A stretch of 64,000 nt of DNA from Caulobacteraceae bacterium (GCA_025352085.1 JANXUA010000125.1:19439-83438), one strand, 5' to 3'; counted from the first letter of the stretch, positions 1-11,081 are shown. The notes: a model not told the origin generated them from the sequence alone. A program made the numbers and translations.

Positions 1-1676
<1,676 letters not shown>

Positions 1677-1688
1677 GGGCGGACTTCA

Positions 1689-2315
1689 TCACGTCGGCGG
1701 AGCGGTCGGCGTGGCTTCGGGCGGGGGAGCGGTCGGCGTCGTGTCCGTAGGCGCAGGCGCCGCGGGCGGCGCGACGGGGTCGGGCGTATTGTATTTCAGC
1801 GCCGCGCCGAGGACCGCGGCGTTGGCGGTCAAGTTGCGGGCGGTGGAGTCGCATTTGTCCGGCAGGCCCCAGGACAGCCAGGCGCGCGCGAGCTCGCGAC
1901 TGGTCTTGGTCTCCGCGGGAGTCCAGATCGAGCGACCTTTCTTGACGGCGTCGACGCCGTGCGGGGCGATCGCGACGGGACTGGCCTTTTCGGCCGCCAT
2001 GACGGCGCCGGACAGGACCTTCAGCTCCTTGCGGGCCGCCGCCATGTCCGAGGCGTAGGGTTCCTTTTCGTTGGGGACGGATGAACCCCACATGCGGTCG
2101 ATATCGCGCAGGTCCGGTTTAACTTTCTGATAAACCACCAGATATTCATCCAGCGCGCCATAGCACCAGGCCGACAGCTCATAGTCGTTGGTCGGGGCGC
2201 CGGACGGCAGGGGTTCGCCCGGATCGCTCGCGGTGGAGGGCGCGGGCGGAGGGGTCTGCGCGCTGACGCCCCCGCTCAGCAGGGCGAGGGTCAGAGCGAG
2301 GTTCGTCGCCTTCAT
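1689..2315 (-). CDS. Hypothetical exported protein with proline-rich tail
   Basis: I do not recognise a named family. The track's start at 2351 is too early: the ATG at 2315 has AAGGA seven bases upstream and begins a clear Sec signal peptide (MKATNLALTLALLSGGVSAQ). The mature protein has a central region with two Cys (around ELSAWCYGALDEYLVVYQ and LPDKCDS) that may form a disulfide, then a low-complexity Pro/Thr/Ala tail. It ends 12 bp from the metH stop in convergent orientation and follows the oxoprolinase gene by 32 bp in the same direction, so it may be co-transcribed with it. A periplasmic location is inferred from the signal peptide only. Confidence 0.75.
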   Translation of the reverse strand: MKATNLALTLALLSGGVSAQTPPPAPSTASDPGEPLPSGAPTNDYELSAWCYGALDEYLVVYQKVKPDLRDIDRMWGSSVPNEKEPYASDMAAARKELKVLSGAVMAAEKASPVAIAPHGVDAVKKGRSIWTPAETKTSRELARAWLSWGLPDKCDSTARNLTANAAVLGAALKYNTPDPVAPPAAPAPTDTTPTAPPPEATPTAPPT

Positions 2316-2347
2316 GGAACGGTCCTTGTACGGTGAAACAGAGGGGG

Positions 2348-5300
2348 TCAACGGATTGGCGGGGTCCCGAAGCCGCCGCCGCCGGGTGTGTGAATTTCAA
2401 TGGCGTCGCCAGCCTCGACGGTAACGGCGAAACAACCGGGGAGTTCCTTTACAGCCCCGTCGGCGCGGATCAACCACCCCGCGCCGCATTTTCCCGCGTC
2501 GCCGCCGGCCAGACCCTTTGGCGCGTGCGTGCGCCGGGTTGACAGCAGAGCCACCTGCAGAGGCGCCAGGAAGCGGATGCGCCGGACGATCCCGTCGCCG
2601 CCGACCTGAGCGCCCGCGCCGCCCGAGCCGCGCCGCACGGCGAAGCGCTCGACGCGCACGGGGAAACGCCGTTCGAGCACCTCCGGATCAGTCAGGCGCG
2701 AATTGGTCATGTGGGAGTGGACGGCGCTGGCGCCGGGAGCCCGGGCCGTCGCGCCGACGCCGCCGCACAGGGTTTCATAATACTGCGCCTCGTCATTGCC
2801 GAAGGTGAAGTTATTCATCGTGCCTTGTGAATGGGCCATGAACCCCAGCGCCTCATAGAGAGCGTCGACGATGTGCTGACTGGTTTCGACATTGCCCGCC
2901 ACCACCGCGGCCGGCGACGCCGGGTTCAGCATGGATCCGGCGCGCACCAGAACCTTTAGCGGCGTCAGACAGCCGGCGTTGAGGGGGATATCGTCCTCCA
3001 CCAAGGTGCGGAAAACATACAGGGCCGCGGCGTCAACGATGGCGGAGGGGGCGTTGAAGTTCGAGGTGAGCTGATCAGCGCTGCCACGAAAATCCAGCGT
3101 CGCCTCGCCGGCGTCGGCGTCGACGGCGATGTCGACGACGATTTCGCCGCAGCCATCCATGGCGACGCGCGCCGACCCGTTGCGCAAGGACCGCACCGCC
3201 CGGCGCACGCAGGCTTCGGCGTTGGCCTGGACGTGGCTCATATAGCGGGCCACTTCATTGGCGCCGCGCGTCTCGATCATGGCCAAGACGGCCGTCGCGC
3301 CGGCCTGACAGGCGGCGATCTGCGCCTTGAGGTCGCCAATATTGCGCCCGGGCGAACGGGCCGGCCAAGGCCCCGCGGTGAGGGCGGCGAGGGTCTCGGC
3401 CTCCAGGAAACGCCCCTGGCGCATGATCGGCAGGGTGTCGAGCATGACGCCTTCTTCGTCGAGGGTGGTCGAGAACGGCGGCATGGAGCTCGGCTGAATG
3501 CCGCCGACGTCGGCGTGATGGCCGCGCGCGGCGACGAAGAACTCCGGCGCGGCGGCGCCCTGGCCGAACACCGGCATGACCACGGTGATATCCGGCAAAT
3601 GCGTGCCCCCGGCGTAGGGATTGTTCAGCGCAAAGGCGTCGCCGGGCTGCTGAACTGGGTGGCGCGCCGTCACCGCGCACACGCTCGCGCCCATCGAGCC
3701 CAGATGCACCGGCATGTGCGGGGCATTGGCGACCAGGCCGCCGGCCGCATCGAACAGGGCGCAGGAAAAATCCAGCCGCTCCTTGATATTCACCGACCGC
3801 GCCGTGCGCTCAAGGGCCGCTCCCATGGCTTCGGCCACGCCCATGAAACGGCGGTTGTAAAGCTCGAGGGTGACCGGATCGACCGTGGCGGCGTCGATCC
3901 GCCTTTGCGCCGACCCGGCGACCCGCCTGAGACGGATCATCCCACCCGCGCCCCCTTCCGCCCGCCAGCCCGCCGCCACCCAGATCTGGGTGTCGGCGCG
4001 CAGGATGAGGTGAGGCCCGATCTTTCCCTCCCCTTCATGGGGAGGGCGACTCGCGTAAGCGAGCGGGGTGGGGTCTTTGAGGTGGCGCGAACCCCACCCC
4101 GGACTTCGCTCCGCTTCGTCTCGTCCCTCCCCATAAAGGGGAGGGATAAAATCTTCCTCGCCTTCCAGCTCAACCGCGGCGACGATCACTTGACCGCCGT
4201 CTTCGATAAAGCCGAACAGGCGCTGATGTGCCGTCTCGAACGCCCGCCGAACGACGGATAGGGTTCCGAAATCGACGACGAGGTCGGTGTCGGATTCACC
4301 GTAGCGCAGGCGCAACCGCCGGCGGACAGCGCAGGCCGCCACGCCCTGATCGCGCAAGGCGTCGCGAACATCCCGCTCAAGTCGGTCGCCGAGCGCGCGA
4401 GCGGCGGCGAGACCATCCTCTCCCAGCGGCTGTTCGAGCCCTCCCTGCCGCACGACGCTCATGCGCGCCTGGCCGATGCCCCAGGCCGACAACAGGCTGG
4501 CGTAGCGCGGACAGAGAATCTCATCGATCCCGAGCGCCTCGGCCACCTGACATGCCACCTGGCCGCCGGCCCCGCCGAAGGCGAGCAGGGCGTGATCGCG
4601 CGGGTCGAACCCGCGCTGCGTCGACAGACGGGCGATGGCGGCCGCCATCTGCTCGACGGCGATGGCCAGAAAGCCTTCCGCGGCCGCTTCGGCGCTCGCG
4701 GCGCCCATGGCCGTCGCCAGCTCGGTCAGCCGCGCGCGGGCGTCCTCGACGTTAAGGGCCGAGCGCCCGTCAGGGCCGAACACCGCCGGAAATGCCGCCG
4801 GATCGATGCGGCCCAGGACCAGATTGGCGTCGGTGACCGTGGCCGGACCGCCCCGACCGTAGGCGGCCGGTCCGGGATCGGCGCCGGCGCTGGCCGGACC
4901 TACCCTGGCGCGCAGGCCGTCGAAGGCCAGGATCGAGCCGCCGCCGGCGGCGACGGTCTCGATGTCAAGCATGGGCGCGCGCACCGGCGCGCCGGCGACC
5001 GTGGCGCCGGCCGTGCGCTCCAGGGCGCCGGCGAAACGGCACACGTCGGTTGAGGTGCCGCCCATGTCGAAGCCGAGCATGGGCCGCGCCGCGCCCGCCA
5101 TGTCCGCCGTCCGCGCCACCCCGACCACGCCGCCGGCGGGACCGGACAAAATGGCGTCGCGGCCGCGGAAGGCCTCGGCCCGCGCCAGTCCGCCGCCGGA
5201 GGTCATGAAGAACAGGGGCGCCCCCGCCACCGCGCGAGCGACGCCCTGGACGTAGCGCCGGACCACGGGGGTCAGATAGGCGTCAATGACCGTGGTCTGC

Positions 5301-5944
5301 GCGCGCGGGATGAAGCGAGGCAAGGGCGAGACTTCGGCGCCGCAAACCACGGTCCATTCGCGTCCCGCCTCGGCGCCGACGTCGCGGGCGATCTTGGCGG
5401 CGCGGCGCTCATGCGCGTCGTTGAGGTCGCTGTGCACGAAGGCGATGGCGACGCTTTCATAGTCTTCCGAGGCGGCCCGCTCGAGCGCGGCGCGCAGGGC
5501 GGCGTCATCGAGAACGCGAACCACTGTCCCGTCGGCGGCCATCCGCTCGTCCGCCTCGATCACCCCGGCGTAGAGCGGCGCAGGCTTGACGATGTCGAGG
5601 GCGAACAAATGCGGCCGGGTCTGATCGCCGATCTCGAGCGCATCGGCGAAGCCGGCCGTGGTGACAAACAGGGTCCTGGCCCCGACGCGCTCCAGCAGGG
5701 CGTTGGTGGCTACGGTCGTGCCGATCTTGATCGCGGCCACCCGCGCCGCCGGAAAAGGCGCGTCCGCGGCGACTCCAAGCAGGCGACGCATGCCCTCAAC
5801 GGCGGCGTCGGGATAGTCGCGCGACGCCGATGGCAGTTTGAGCGTGCTGAGAATGCCGTCCGGCGCGGCTCCGATCACATCGGTGAAGGTGCCGCCGCGA
5901 TCAATCCAGAAGGACCAGAGGCCGGAGGCGTCGATATTGGCCAT
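2348..5944 (-). CDS. 5-oxoprolinase / N-methylhydantoinase HyuA-HyuB fusion
   Basis: Large ATP-dependent amidohydrolase of the oxoprolinase type, expected to open 5-oxoproline or a hydantoin-like ring in the cytosol. The start is taken at ATG 5944; the track's 5947 is a TTG directly before it. Domains in order: HyuA N-terminal ATPase fold (RGGTFTDV, about residues 17-24), HyuA main domain with [12 protein letters not shown], then HyuB from about residue 687 ([15 protein letters not shown]) with [11 protein letters not shown] and a C-terminal HTPGGGGFG. About 1200 residues is usual for the fused form. Residues about 600-640, in the HyuA-HyuB linker region, are encoded by an in-frame copy of the dispersed palindromic repeat. 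Substrate specificity cannot be read from sequence. Confidence 0.92.
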   Translation of the reverse strand: MANIDASGLWSFWIDRGGTFTDVIGAAPDGILSTLKLPSASRDYPDAAVEGMRRLLGVAADAPFPAARVAAIKIGTTVATNALLERVGARTLFVTTAGFADALEIGDQTRPHLFALDIVKPAPLYAGVIEADERMAADGTVVRVLDDAALRAALERAASEDYESVAIAFVHSDLNDAHERRAAKIARDVGAEAGREWTVVCGAEVSPLPRFIPRAQTTVIDAYLTPVVRRYVQGVARAVAGAPLFFMTSGGGLARAEAFRGRDAILSGPAGGVVGVARTADMAGAARPMLGFDMGGTSTDVCRFAGALERTAGATVAGAPVRAPMLDIETVAAGGGSILAFDGLRARVGPASAGADPGPAAYGRGGPATVTDANLVLGRIDPAAFPAVFGPDGRSALNVEDARARLTELATAMGAASAEAAAEGFLAIAVEQMAAAIARLSTQRGFDPRDHALLAFGGAGGQVACQVAEALGIDEILCPRYASLLSAWGIGQARMSVVRQGGLEQPLGEDGLAAARALGDRLERDVRDALRDQGVAACAVRRRLRLRYGESDTDLVVDFGTLSVVRRAFETAHQRLFGFIEDGGQVIVAAVELEGEEDFIPPLYGEGRDEAERSPGWGSRHLKDPTPLAYASRPPHEGEGKIGPHLILRADTQIWVAAGWRAEGGAGGMIRLRRVAGSAQRRIDAATVDPVTLELYNRRFMGVAEAMGAALERTARSVNIKERLDFSCALFDAAGGLVANAPHMPVHLGSMGASVCAVTARHPVQQPGDAFALNNPYAGGTHLPDITVVMPVFGQGAAAPEFFVAARGHHADVGGIQPSSMPPFSTTLDEEGVMLDTLPIMRQGRFLEAETLAALTAGPWPARSPGRNIGDLKAQIAACQAGATAVLAMIETRGANEVARYMSHVQANAEACVRRAVRSLRNGSARVAMDGCGEIVVDIAVDADAGEATLDFRGSADQLTSNFNAPSAIVDAAALYVFRTLVEDDIPLNAGCLTPLKVLVRAGSMLNPASPAAVVAGNVETSQHIVDALYEALGFMAHSQGTMNNFTFGNDEAQYYETLCGGVGATARAPGASAVHSHMTNSRLTDPEVLERRFPVRVERFAVRRGSGGAGAQVGGDGIVRRIRFLAPLQVALLSTRRTHAPKGLAGGDAGKCGAGWLIRADGAVKELPGCFAVTVEAGDAIEIHTPGGGGFGTPPIR
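4026..4145. repeat. Dispersed palindromic repeat, copy A (inside oxoprolinase CDS)
   Basis: A 120-bp element bounded by CCCTCCCCTTCATGGGGAGGG and CCCTCCCCATAAAGGGGAGGG, with an inner GGGGTGGGG / CCCCACCCC pair, so the whole folds as a large imperfect hairpin with a small palindrome at each end. Its length is exactly 40 codons and it is read through in frame by the hyuAB fusion on the minus strand. Orientation is opposite to copies B, C and E. Confidence 0.93.
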
Positions 5945-6042
5945 CAAGAAAATGTCACCTGCGCCGCCCGCATCACAGAACCGCCCAAATTGAGTTGAAT
6001 GATTGATTGACTCTCAAGTCTAGCGAGGGGGATTATCCCTCT

Positions 6043-6060
6043 TTCCGCCCGTGGGCGGAA
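6043..6060 (+). promoter_or_regulatory. Leader hairpin before the small membrane protein gene
   Basis: TTCCGCCCGTGGGCGGAA is a perfect 8-bp inverted repeat sixteen bases before the ATG at 6076. It is preceded by a second weaker stem (GAGGG...CCCTC, about 6025-6041). It leaves the ribosome binding site (AGGA) exposed just downstream. A regulatory role is a guess. Confidence 0.35.
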
Positions 6061-6075
6061 GCACAGGATACGATC

Positions 6076-6375
6076 ATGGATCGGTTCAATCAGGGTTATC
6101 CGGCGCCGCGCGGCGGTTTGGCGGTGCGGGCTCTGGCGTGGTGCGTCAGCGCGACGACCTGGACTATCGCCACCGTGGTCGGCGGCTTGGTCGCCATCGT
6201 ACTCGCCGCCGGCATGCTGGTGATGGCTGTGATGGCGACCTTGTTGATGCTGTTGGGCGCGACGGCGGTCAAGGCGCGCCGCACCGCCCGCGCGCAGGGC
6301 GATCCGAACCTCATCGAAGCGCGCCATGTCGGCGGCCATTCGTGGGTGGCCTACGGCTGGGACGGCTCGCGCTGA
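6076..6375 (+). CDS. Small hypothetical membrane protein
   Basis: I chose ATG 6076 (AGGA seven bases upstream) over the track's 6007 because the extra N-terminus runs through the leader hairpins. The 99-residue product starts MDRFNQGYPAPRGG, has one or two hydrophobic segments (about residues 17-58, TWTIATVVGGLVAIVLAAGM and MAVMATLLMLLGATA), then a basic stretch KARRTARAQ and a C-terminal HSWVAYGWDGSR. It is likely an inner-membrane protein with a cytoplasmic tail. I recognise no domain. It is convergent with trmB, 7 bp apart. Confidence 0.7.
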   Translation: MDRFNQGYPAPRGGLAVRALAWCVSATTWTIATVVGGLVAIVLAAGMLVMAVMATLLMLLGATAVKARRTARAQGDPNLIEARHVGGHSWVAYGWDGSR

Positions 6376-6382
6376 GAGGGCG

Positions 6383-7099
6383 TCACGGGCGATCGTAAAC
6401 CCGTTCAAACTCCAGCCACAGCGGCGCGCAATCGCCAAGACGTTTTTGTTCATAGCGCGTGGTGATGTGATCGGCCGGCGGAATGCGCCAGTCGTCGGCG
6501 GCCTCCGCTAACCACCGAAACGGACGGTCGTCCGCGGTGATCCGCAGAACCTGACTGGCGTAATCGGCCCAGTCGGTGGCGAAACGCAGGCGCGCGCCCG
6601 GCTTCATCACCCGCGCCGCCTCGATCAGAAATTCGCGGTTGACCAGACGGCGTTTGGCGTGGCGTGCCTTGGGCCAGGGATCGGGGAACAGAATGAACAG
6701 CCGGTCGAGGCAGGTGTCCGGCAGCCACGCGATCAGATCGCGCGCGTCGCCGACATGCAGGCGCACATTGGTGAGGTTGGCCGCATCGATGTGGCGAACC
6801 GCGCTCGCCACGCCGTTGAGAAACGGCTCGACGCCAAGGATCAGCACGTCCGGGCGCCGCGTGGCCTGGGCGGCCATGTGCTCGCCGCCGCCAAAGCCGA
6901 TCTCCAGCCAGATCTCGGTCGCATCGGGCATCAGCGCGCGCGGATCGAAGGCTGCGGTCGGCAGGCCGAGCGCCGGCAGCGCCGTTTCCATCAAGGCCGC
7001 CTGACGCGGCTTGAGGGTGCGGGACTTGATCCGCCCGAAGGTGCGAACCGGGCGCGGCCCGCCCGGCGCGGTTAGCCTCGGCGGCGCGTCGGCGCTCAG
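6383..7099 (-). CDS. trmB: tRNA (guanine-N7)-methyltransferase
   Basis: Methylates G46 of tRNA using SAM. Motifs seen: EIGFGGGEHMAAQA (SAM loop), RLHVGDARDLIAWL, LFILFPDPWPKARHAKRR (family signature), RFATDWADYA and TRYEQKRL at the C-terminus. The track starts at TTG 6994, but the family's conserved N-terminal segment (here RTFGRIKSRTLKPRQAAL) is encoded in the same open frame upstream, where no ATG, GTG or TTG exists. The best candidate is CTG 7099, which overlaps the yceI stop as CTGA. The product is clear; the start is uncertain. Confidence 0.85.
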   Translation of the reverse strand: MSADAPPRLTAPGGPRPVRTFGRIKSRTLKPRQAALMETALPALGLPTAAFDPRALMPDATEIWLEIGFGGGEHMAAQATRRPDVLILGVEPFLNGVASAVRHIDAANLTNVRLHVGDARDLIAWLPDTCLDRLFILFPDPWPKARHAKRRLVNREFLIEAARVMKPGARLRFATDWADYASQVLRITADDRPFRWLAEAADDWRIPPADHITTRYEQKRLGDCAPLWLEFERVYDRP

Positions 7100-7695
7100 G
7101 ACGGCTTGCGGTTGAACGCCGCGCTGATGATCAAAGTCACGTCGTCGCCGATCGGGCCGACATAAGTCTTCACGCCGAAGTCGCTGCGCTTGATGTGGCC
7201 GGTGGCTTCAAAGCCGGCGCTGTAGGTCTTCATCATTGGATTGTCGGCGGCCTTGTTGAGCGTGGCCTTGAGGGTCACCGGATGGGTGACGCCGTGCAGG
7301 GTGAGGTCGCCGGTGACGTCGGCGGTGGTCGGCCCGGTGGGCACGACCTTGGTCGAGTGGAAGGTCATGGTCGGATATTTGCCGGCGTCGAGCCATTGGG
7401 CGCCGGCAAGCTCCTCATTCAGCTTGGGGCTGGCGGTCATCACCGACGCCATCGGGACGCTGATGTCGAGCTTGGAGTTGGCCGGGTGTTTGGCGTCGAG
7501 GGTGAGGCTGCCCGACGCACCCGGGAACTGGCCGTAATAGGTGGAAAAGCCCAGGTGCGAGACGCCGAACAGAATTTCGGTGTGATCGGGCTCAACCACG
7601 TAGACGCCGGACGCATCGGCGACGGGCGCGGCCTGGGCGGCGGCGGCGATCAGAGCGCACGCGACGACGAGCGCCGTGGTGAGGGTCCGGGGCAT
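7096..7695 (-). CDS. YceI-family periplasmic protein
   Basis: Lipocalin-like YceI-domain protein, 199 aa, with a Sec signal peptide (about residues 1-22, ALIAAAAQAAP). Family hallmarks are VYVVEPDHTEILFGVSHLGFSTYYGQF at the start, LTLDAKHPANSKLDISVPM, PTMTFHSTKV, GDLTLHGVTHPVTL and a C-terminal FGVKTYVGPIGDDVTLIISA. Family members bind isoprenoid or other amphiphilic ligands in a beta-barrel in the periplasm; the ligand here is unknown. Its stop overlaps the probable start of trmB, so the two appear translationally coupled despite unrelated roles. Confidence 0.92.
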   Translation of the reverse strand: MPRTLTTALVVACALIAAAAQAAPVADASGVYVVEPDHTEILFGVSHLGFSTYYGQFPGASGSLTLDAKHPANSKLDISVPMASVMTASPKLNEELAGAQWLDAGKYPTMTFHSTKVVPTGPTTADVTGDLTLHGVTHPVTLKATLNKAADNPMMKTYSAGFEATGHIKRSDFGVKTYVGPIGDDVTLIISAAFNRKPS

Positions 7696-7741
7696 GAGCG
7701 GTTCCTTATGCGGGATGAGCCGAGGCTATGTGGATATAGTC

Positions 7742-8977
7742 CTAAATCAGATCGCCGCCAGCGGCGGACGCGGTGGTGCCGTGCGCCTCATAGGCCTTGA
7801 TGACGTTGCGACCGACGGTCCAGCGGTGGACTTCGTCGGGGCCGTCGACCAGGCGCTGGGAGCGAATGTGAGTGTACCAGGCGGCCAGCGGCGTATCGCG
7901 GCTGTAGCCCAGGGCGCCGTGCAGCTGGATGGCGGTGTCGACCACCTTGTGCACCATGTGGGCCAAGAAAACCTTGGCGATCGAGTTTTCCTGGCGAAGA
8001 TCCAGACCCTTTTCGGCCTTGTAGGCGATGTGCAGCAGCATCAGCCGGGCCATGTAAAGCTCGCTGGCGCAATCGGCGAGCATCCACTGCACGCCCTGAC
8101 GCTCCGAGAGCTTCTTGCCGAACGTCGAGCGGGTTGTGACATGGGCGGTGGCCATGTCCAGCGCCCGCTGGGCCATAGCGACATTGTGCATGCCGTGACG
8201 CAGACGCCCGTAAGCCAGGCGATGCTGGCCCATATTGAAACCGTTGCCCTCGCCGCCGAGCAGGTTTTCCGCCGGCACGACCAGGTTCTTGATGTCGATC
8301 TCCGAATGGCCGCCGCCCATGATGTGCGATAAGGGGCCTTCGACCGCCATGGTGGCGATGTCGCGCTTGATGATGTAGCCGGGGTTGGGCAGTTCGACGA
8401 TGAAGGTCGAATAGCGCTGATGGCGCGGCGCGTCCGGGTCGGTCATGGCCATGACCACGGCCAGATCGGCGGCGCTGGCGGCGGACGAAAACCACTTCTC
8501 GCCGTTCAGCACATAGTTTTCATTGCCGTCCTTGACGGCGCGGGTCTGCATGCCGGTGGCGTCGGCGCCGGCGGCCTTTTCGGTCATCGAGTAACAGACC
8601 CGCTTGTCGCCGTTCAGCAGCGGCTTGAGGTATTTTTCTTTCTGGAAGTCGCTGCCGTGCGCCAGCAGGGTCAGCATGGTGGCGTCGTCCGGCCCCTGGC
8701 TGTTCATGGAAAGGGCGCCCAGGTGGCTCATGCCCAGCTCCATCTGGACCAGGGCGTTGGCCAGGGGACCCAGGCCCATGCCGCCGTGTTCCTTGGGGAT
8801 GAACGGCAGCCACAGCCCTTGCGCGCGGGCCTTGGCGCGCAGTTCTTTCAGCAGGGGCTTGTAGTCGGCCCCTTCGTGCAGCCGTTTTTCGGCGGGGATG
8901 CATTCATCCTGCACCCACTGGCGCACTTTCTCGCGCACCGCCTTGGCCTCCGCCGGAATCTCGAAATCGATCGACAT
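7742..8977 (-). CDS. Acyl-CoA dehydrogenase family protein
   Basis: FAD-dependent acyl-CoA dehydrogenase, 411 aa, close to the usual length. Visible are the N-terminal helical domain, the flavin/substrate-binding region around CYSMTEKAAGADATGMQTRA and GEKWFSSAASAADLAVVMA, and a C-terminal four-helix domain with ARLMLLHIAYKAEKG, LHGALGYSRDTPLAAWYTHI and VDGPDEVHRWTVGRNVI. The DGPDEVH end resembles the ACAD10/11 type acting on longer or hydroxylated acyl-CoAs, but substrate is not certain. A phosphotransferase and a HAD hydrolase of the ACAD10-partner type occur elsewhere in the window but not next to it. A 316-bp gap lies upstream. Confidence 0.93.
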   Translation of the reverse strand: MSIDFEIPAEAKAVREKVRQWVQDECIPAEKRLHEGADYKPLLKELRAKARAQGLWLPFIPKEHGGMGLGPLANALVQMELGMSHLGALSMNSQGPDDATMLTLLAHGSDFQKEKYLKPLLNGDKRVCYSMTEKAAGADATGMQTRAVKDGNENYVLNGEKWFSSAASAADLAVVMAMTDPDAPRHQRYSTFIVELPNPGYIIKRDIATMAVEGPLSHIMGGGHSEIDIKNLVVPAENLLGGEGNGFNMGQHRLAYGRLRHGMHNVAMAQRALDMATAHVTTRSTFGKKLSERQGVQWMLADCASELYMARLMLLHIAYKAEKGLDLRQENSIAKVFLAHMVHKVVDTAIQLHGALGYSRDTPLAAWYTHIRSQRLVDGPDEVHRWTVGRNVIKAYEAHGTTASAAGGDLI

Positions 8978-9197
8978 TGGTGGCTCCTCGTGTGTTCCTG
9001 GCTTAGCGTTTCGCGGCGACTATGCGTCGTCCGGGACCGATATCACAACCCTAATCCCCATGGCGGGGCGGGAGGAAGAAGGACGTCTCAACTGGCGCCG
9101 CCGCCCATCCCCCTGAGATGACGTATCATGGCGCGGGGAATGGATGCGCCGGGTTTAATTTCTTCCGGCAAGATACGGCCTAAGACGAGGCAAAATC

Positions 9198-9258
9198 TTG
9201 ACAACAACCATTCTTGAGAGAATAATATTGACATGATTTTGGTTCTCTCGCGTATTTA
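9198..9258 (+). promoter_or_regulatory. Candidate promoter(s) with inverted repeat for the 79-aa gene
   Basis: The 8978-9293 gap is clearly AT-rich in its last 100 bp. TTGACA (9198-9203), a 17-bp spacer and AATAAT (9221-9226) make a near-consensus sigma70-type promoter. A second TTGACA lies at 9228-9233 with TATTTA near 9253. GAGAGAA (9216-9222) and TTCTCTC (9243-9249) form an inverted repeat across both, as an operator might. The rest of the gap shows nothing I can interpret. Confidence 0.5.
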
Positions 9259-9293
9259 ATAGAAACAAATTCTACGACTATGGAGGATCGTAA

Positions 9294-9533
9294 ATGATTA
9301 CGGGCTCAGTGGAATATGACGTCTATGTTCTGATGCGGCACAAGTCATTCTGGCAGTGGATTTTTCCCTGGCTAAGGCCGAGCTACCAGATCGTGTTGGG
9401 CCAGGACTTCGCCAGCGCCCACAATGCGGCCAAGCAGGCCGAGTTGAAGACCAACGCCACCCCGGGCCGGGCCATCGGCATAGCGGCGGACGCCCTGGTG
9501 TGCTGCGAGGATAAACATCACGTCGTTGGATAA
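9294..9533 (+). CDS. Small hypothetical protein, 79 aa
   Basis: I do not recognise this protein. It starts at ATG 9294 with a strong GGAGG ribosome binding site (GGAGGATCGTAAATG). The sequence has an aromatic patch HKSFWQWIFPWLRPSYQIVLG, a short Ala/Lys-rich stretch (SAHNAAKQAELKTNA) and a C-terminal ADALVCCEDKHHVVG with adjacent cysteines and a CC-DKHH pattern that could bind metal. No signal peptide or convincing membrane segment. It has its own promoter and is separated from the MATE gene downstream by 58 bp. Reality is supported by the promoter, the RBS and the codon pattern rather than homology. Confidence 0.65.
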   Translation: MITGSVEYDVYVLMRHKSFWQWIFPWLRPSYQIVLGQDFASAHNAAKQAELKTNATPGRAIGIAADALVCCEDKHHVVG

Positions 9534-9591
9534 CGTCCTGCGGCCGACTTTCCCGCCTTGGCTCAACCGTCCGAGGCTGTAGAAGGGGCGC

Positions 9592-11043
9592 ATGACCCCG
9601 CCCGCGCAACGATCCCGTCGTGATCTGACCCAGGGGCCGATCACCCGCACATTGCTGCTGTTTTCCCTGCCCCTGCTCGGCGGCAACGCCCTGCAGTCGC
9701 TCAACGGCACGGTCAACCAGATCTGGGTCAGCCATACCCTGGGCGAAAACGCGATCACCGCGCTGGGCAACGCCAATATCGTGATGGTGCTGATGATCGG
9801 GACGATGTTCGGCGTCGGCATGGCCGCCAACATCCTCATCGGCCAGGCGATGGGCGCCAGGGACCTGGCCATGATCAAGCGGGTCATGGGCACGGCGACG
9901 ACCTTTTTCCTGGGGCTATCGGCGTTGGTGGCGGTGGCCGGGTGGCTTCTGACTCCGTCAATTCTTGATCTGATGCGCACGCCGCCCGAGGCGCGGGCGG
10001 ACGCGATCATCTATCTGCGCATCATCTTCGCCTCCACGCCGTTTATGAACTATTTCATGTTCATCCAGATGGCCCAGCGCGGCGTGGGCGACTCGACGAC
10101 GCCGTTCTGGTTCCTGCTGCTGGCGATCATGATCGATGTGACCCTCAATCCCCTGCTGATCCGGGGCATCGGTCCATTTCCCAAACTCGGCATCGCCGGG
10201 TCGGCCACCTCCACCTTGATCGGTCAGGGCGTGTCGCTGGTGTGCCTCGTGGTCCACCTCTATCGCAAAAAGAGCGTTCTCATGCTGGGGTGGAGCGAGC
10301 GGCGCCTGCTGAAGCCGGACGTGGATATCCTGGGATCTCTGACCGCTCGCGGCCTGCCGATCGGGTTGCAGATGCTGATGATGTCGAGCGCCGCGGTGAT
10401 GATGATCAGCTTCGTCAATCGTTACGGGGCCCTGACCAGCGCGGCCTATTCCACCTCGTCGATCATCTGGAGCTATCTGCAGATGCCGACCATGGCCATC
10501 GGCGCGTCGGTGTCGGCCATGGCGGCGCAGAACGTCGGCGCCGGCCGGTGGGATCGGGTGGCGCAGGTGGCGCGGTCGGGCGTGTTCTCCGGCCTGGTGG
10601 TGACCGGCGTCATCGCCGCCTTGCTGTATGCGTTCAACGACCTGGTGCTGAGCGTTCTGCTGCCCGCCCATTCGCCGGCCCTGCCTCTGGCGCGGCACAT
10701 CAACACCACCGTTTTGTGGGGGTTCGTCTTGTTCTCGATCAGCTTCGCCCTGACCGGCGTGGTCCGGTCGACCGGCGCGGTTTGGGCGCCGCTGCTCCTG
10801 CTCAGCGTGGCGCTTCTGGGCGTGCGGGTGCCGTTCGCGGCGCTGATGTCGGCAAGGTTCGGCGCCGACGCCATCTGGTGGAGCTTCCCGCTCGGATCGA
10901 TCACCTCCGCGGCCCTGTCGCTTCTCTACTATCGCTTCGGCGGCTGGAAGCGCGCGCACATGCTGCAGGGCCGGGCGCACGGGCACGCCGCCGACACCGG
11001 CCTGGCTGCGCCGTCTATGGCGCCCGGCGCCATCCGCCGTTAA
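9592..11043 (+). CDS. MATE-family multidrug efflux transporter
   Basis: Inner-membrane antiporter of the MATE family, 483 aa, with about twelve hydrophobic segments. The opening TQGPITRTLLLFSLPLLGGN and the QIWVSHTLGENAITALGNAN region match the first MATE half; the second half starts around LTARGLPIGLQMLMMSSAAVMM. Members export cationic compounds with Na+ or H+. No regulator is adjacent. The 58-bp upstream gap could allow co-transcription with the 79-aa gene. The drug or metabolite exported cannot be inferred. Confidence 0.94.
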   Translation: MTPPAQRSRRDLTQGPITRTLLLFSLPLLGGNALQSLNGTVNQIWVSHTLGENAITALGNANIVMVLMIGTMFGVGMAANILIGQAMGARDLAMIKRVMGTATTFFLGLSALVAVAGWLLTPSILDLMRTPPEARADAIIYLRIIFASTPFMNYFMFIQMAQRGVGDSTTPFWFLLLAIMIDVTLNPLLIRGIGPFPKLGIAGSATSTLIGQGVSLVCLVVHLYRKKSVLMLGWSERRLLKPDVDILGSLTARGLPIGLQMLMMSSAAVMMISFVNRYGALTSAAYSTSSIIWSYLQMPTMAIGASVSAMAAQNVGAGRWDRVAQVARSGVFSGLVVTGVIAALLYAFNDLVLSVLLPAHSPALPLARHINTTVLWGFVLFSISFALTGVVRSTGAVWAPLLLLSVALLGVRVPFAALMSARFGADAIWWSFPLGSITSAALSLLYYRFGGWKRAHMLQGRAHGHAADTGLAAPSMAPGAIRR

Positions 11044-11081
11044 ACCACGGGCGATCCCGTGATCGATAAAATGGAGTTCTC

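Noticed and set aside
3233-4261. 342-aa plus-strand ORF inside oxoprolinase
   Set aside because: Antisense shadow with Arg/Gly/His-rich composition; the minus-strand HyuB frame is clearly coding.
9160-9180. CtrA-type TTAA-N7-TTAA box before the 79-aa gene
   Set aside because: Only one TTAA half is present at the right spacing.
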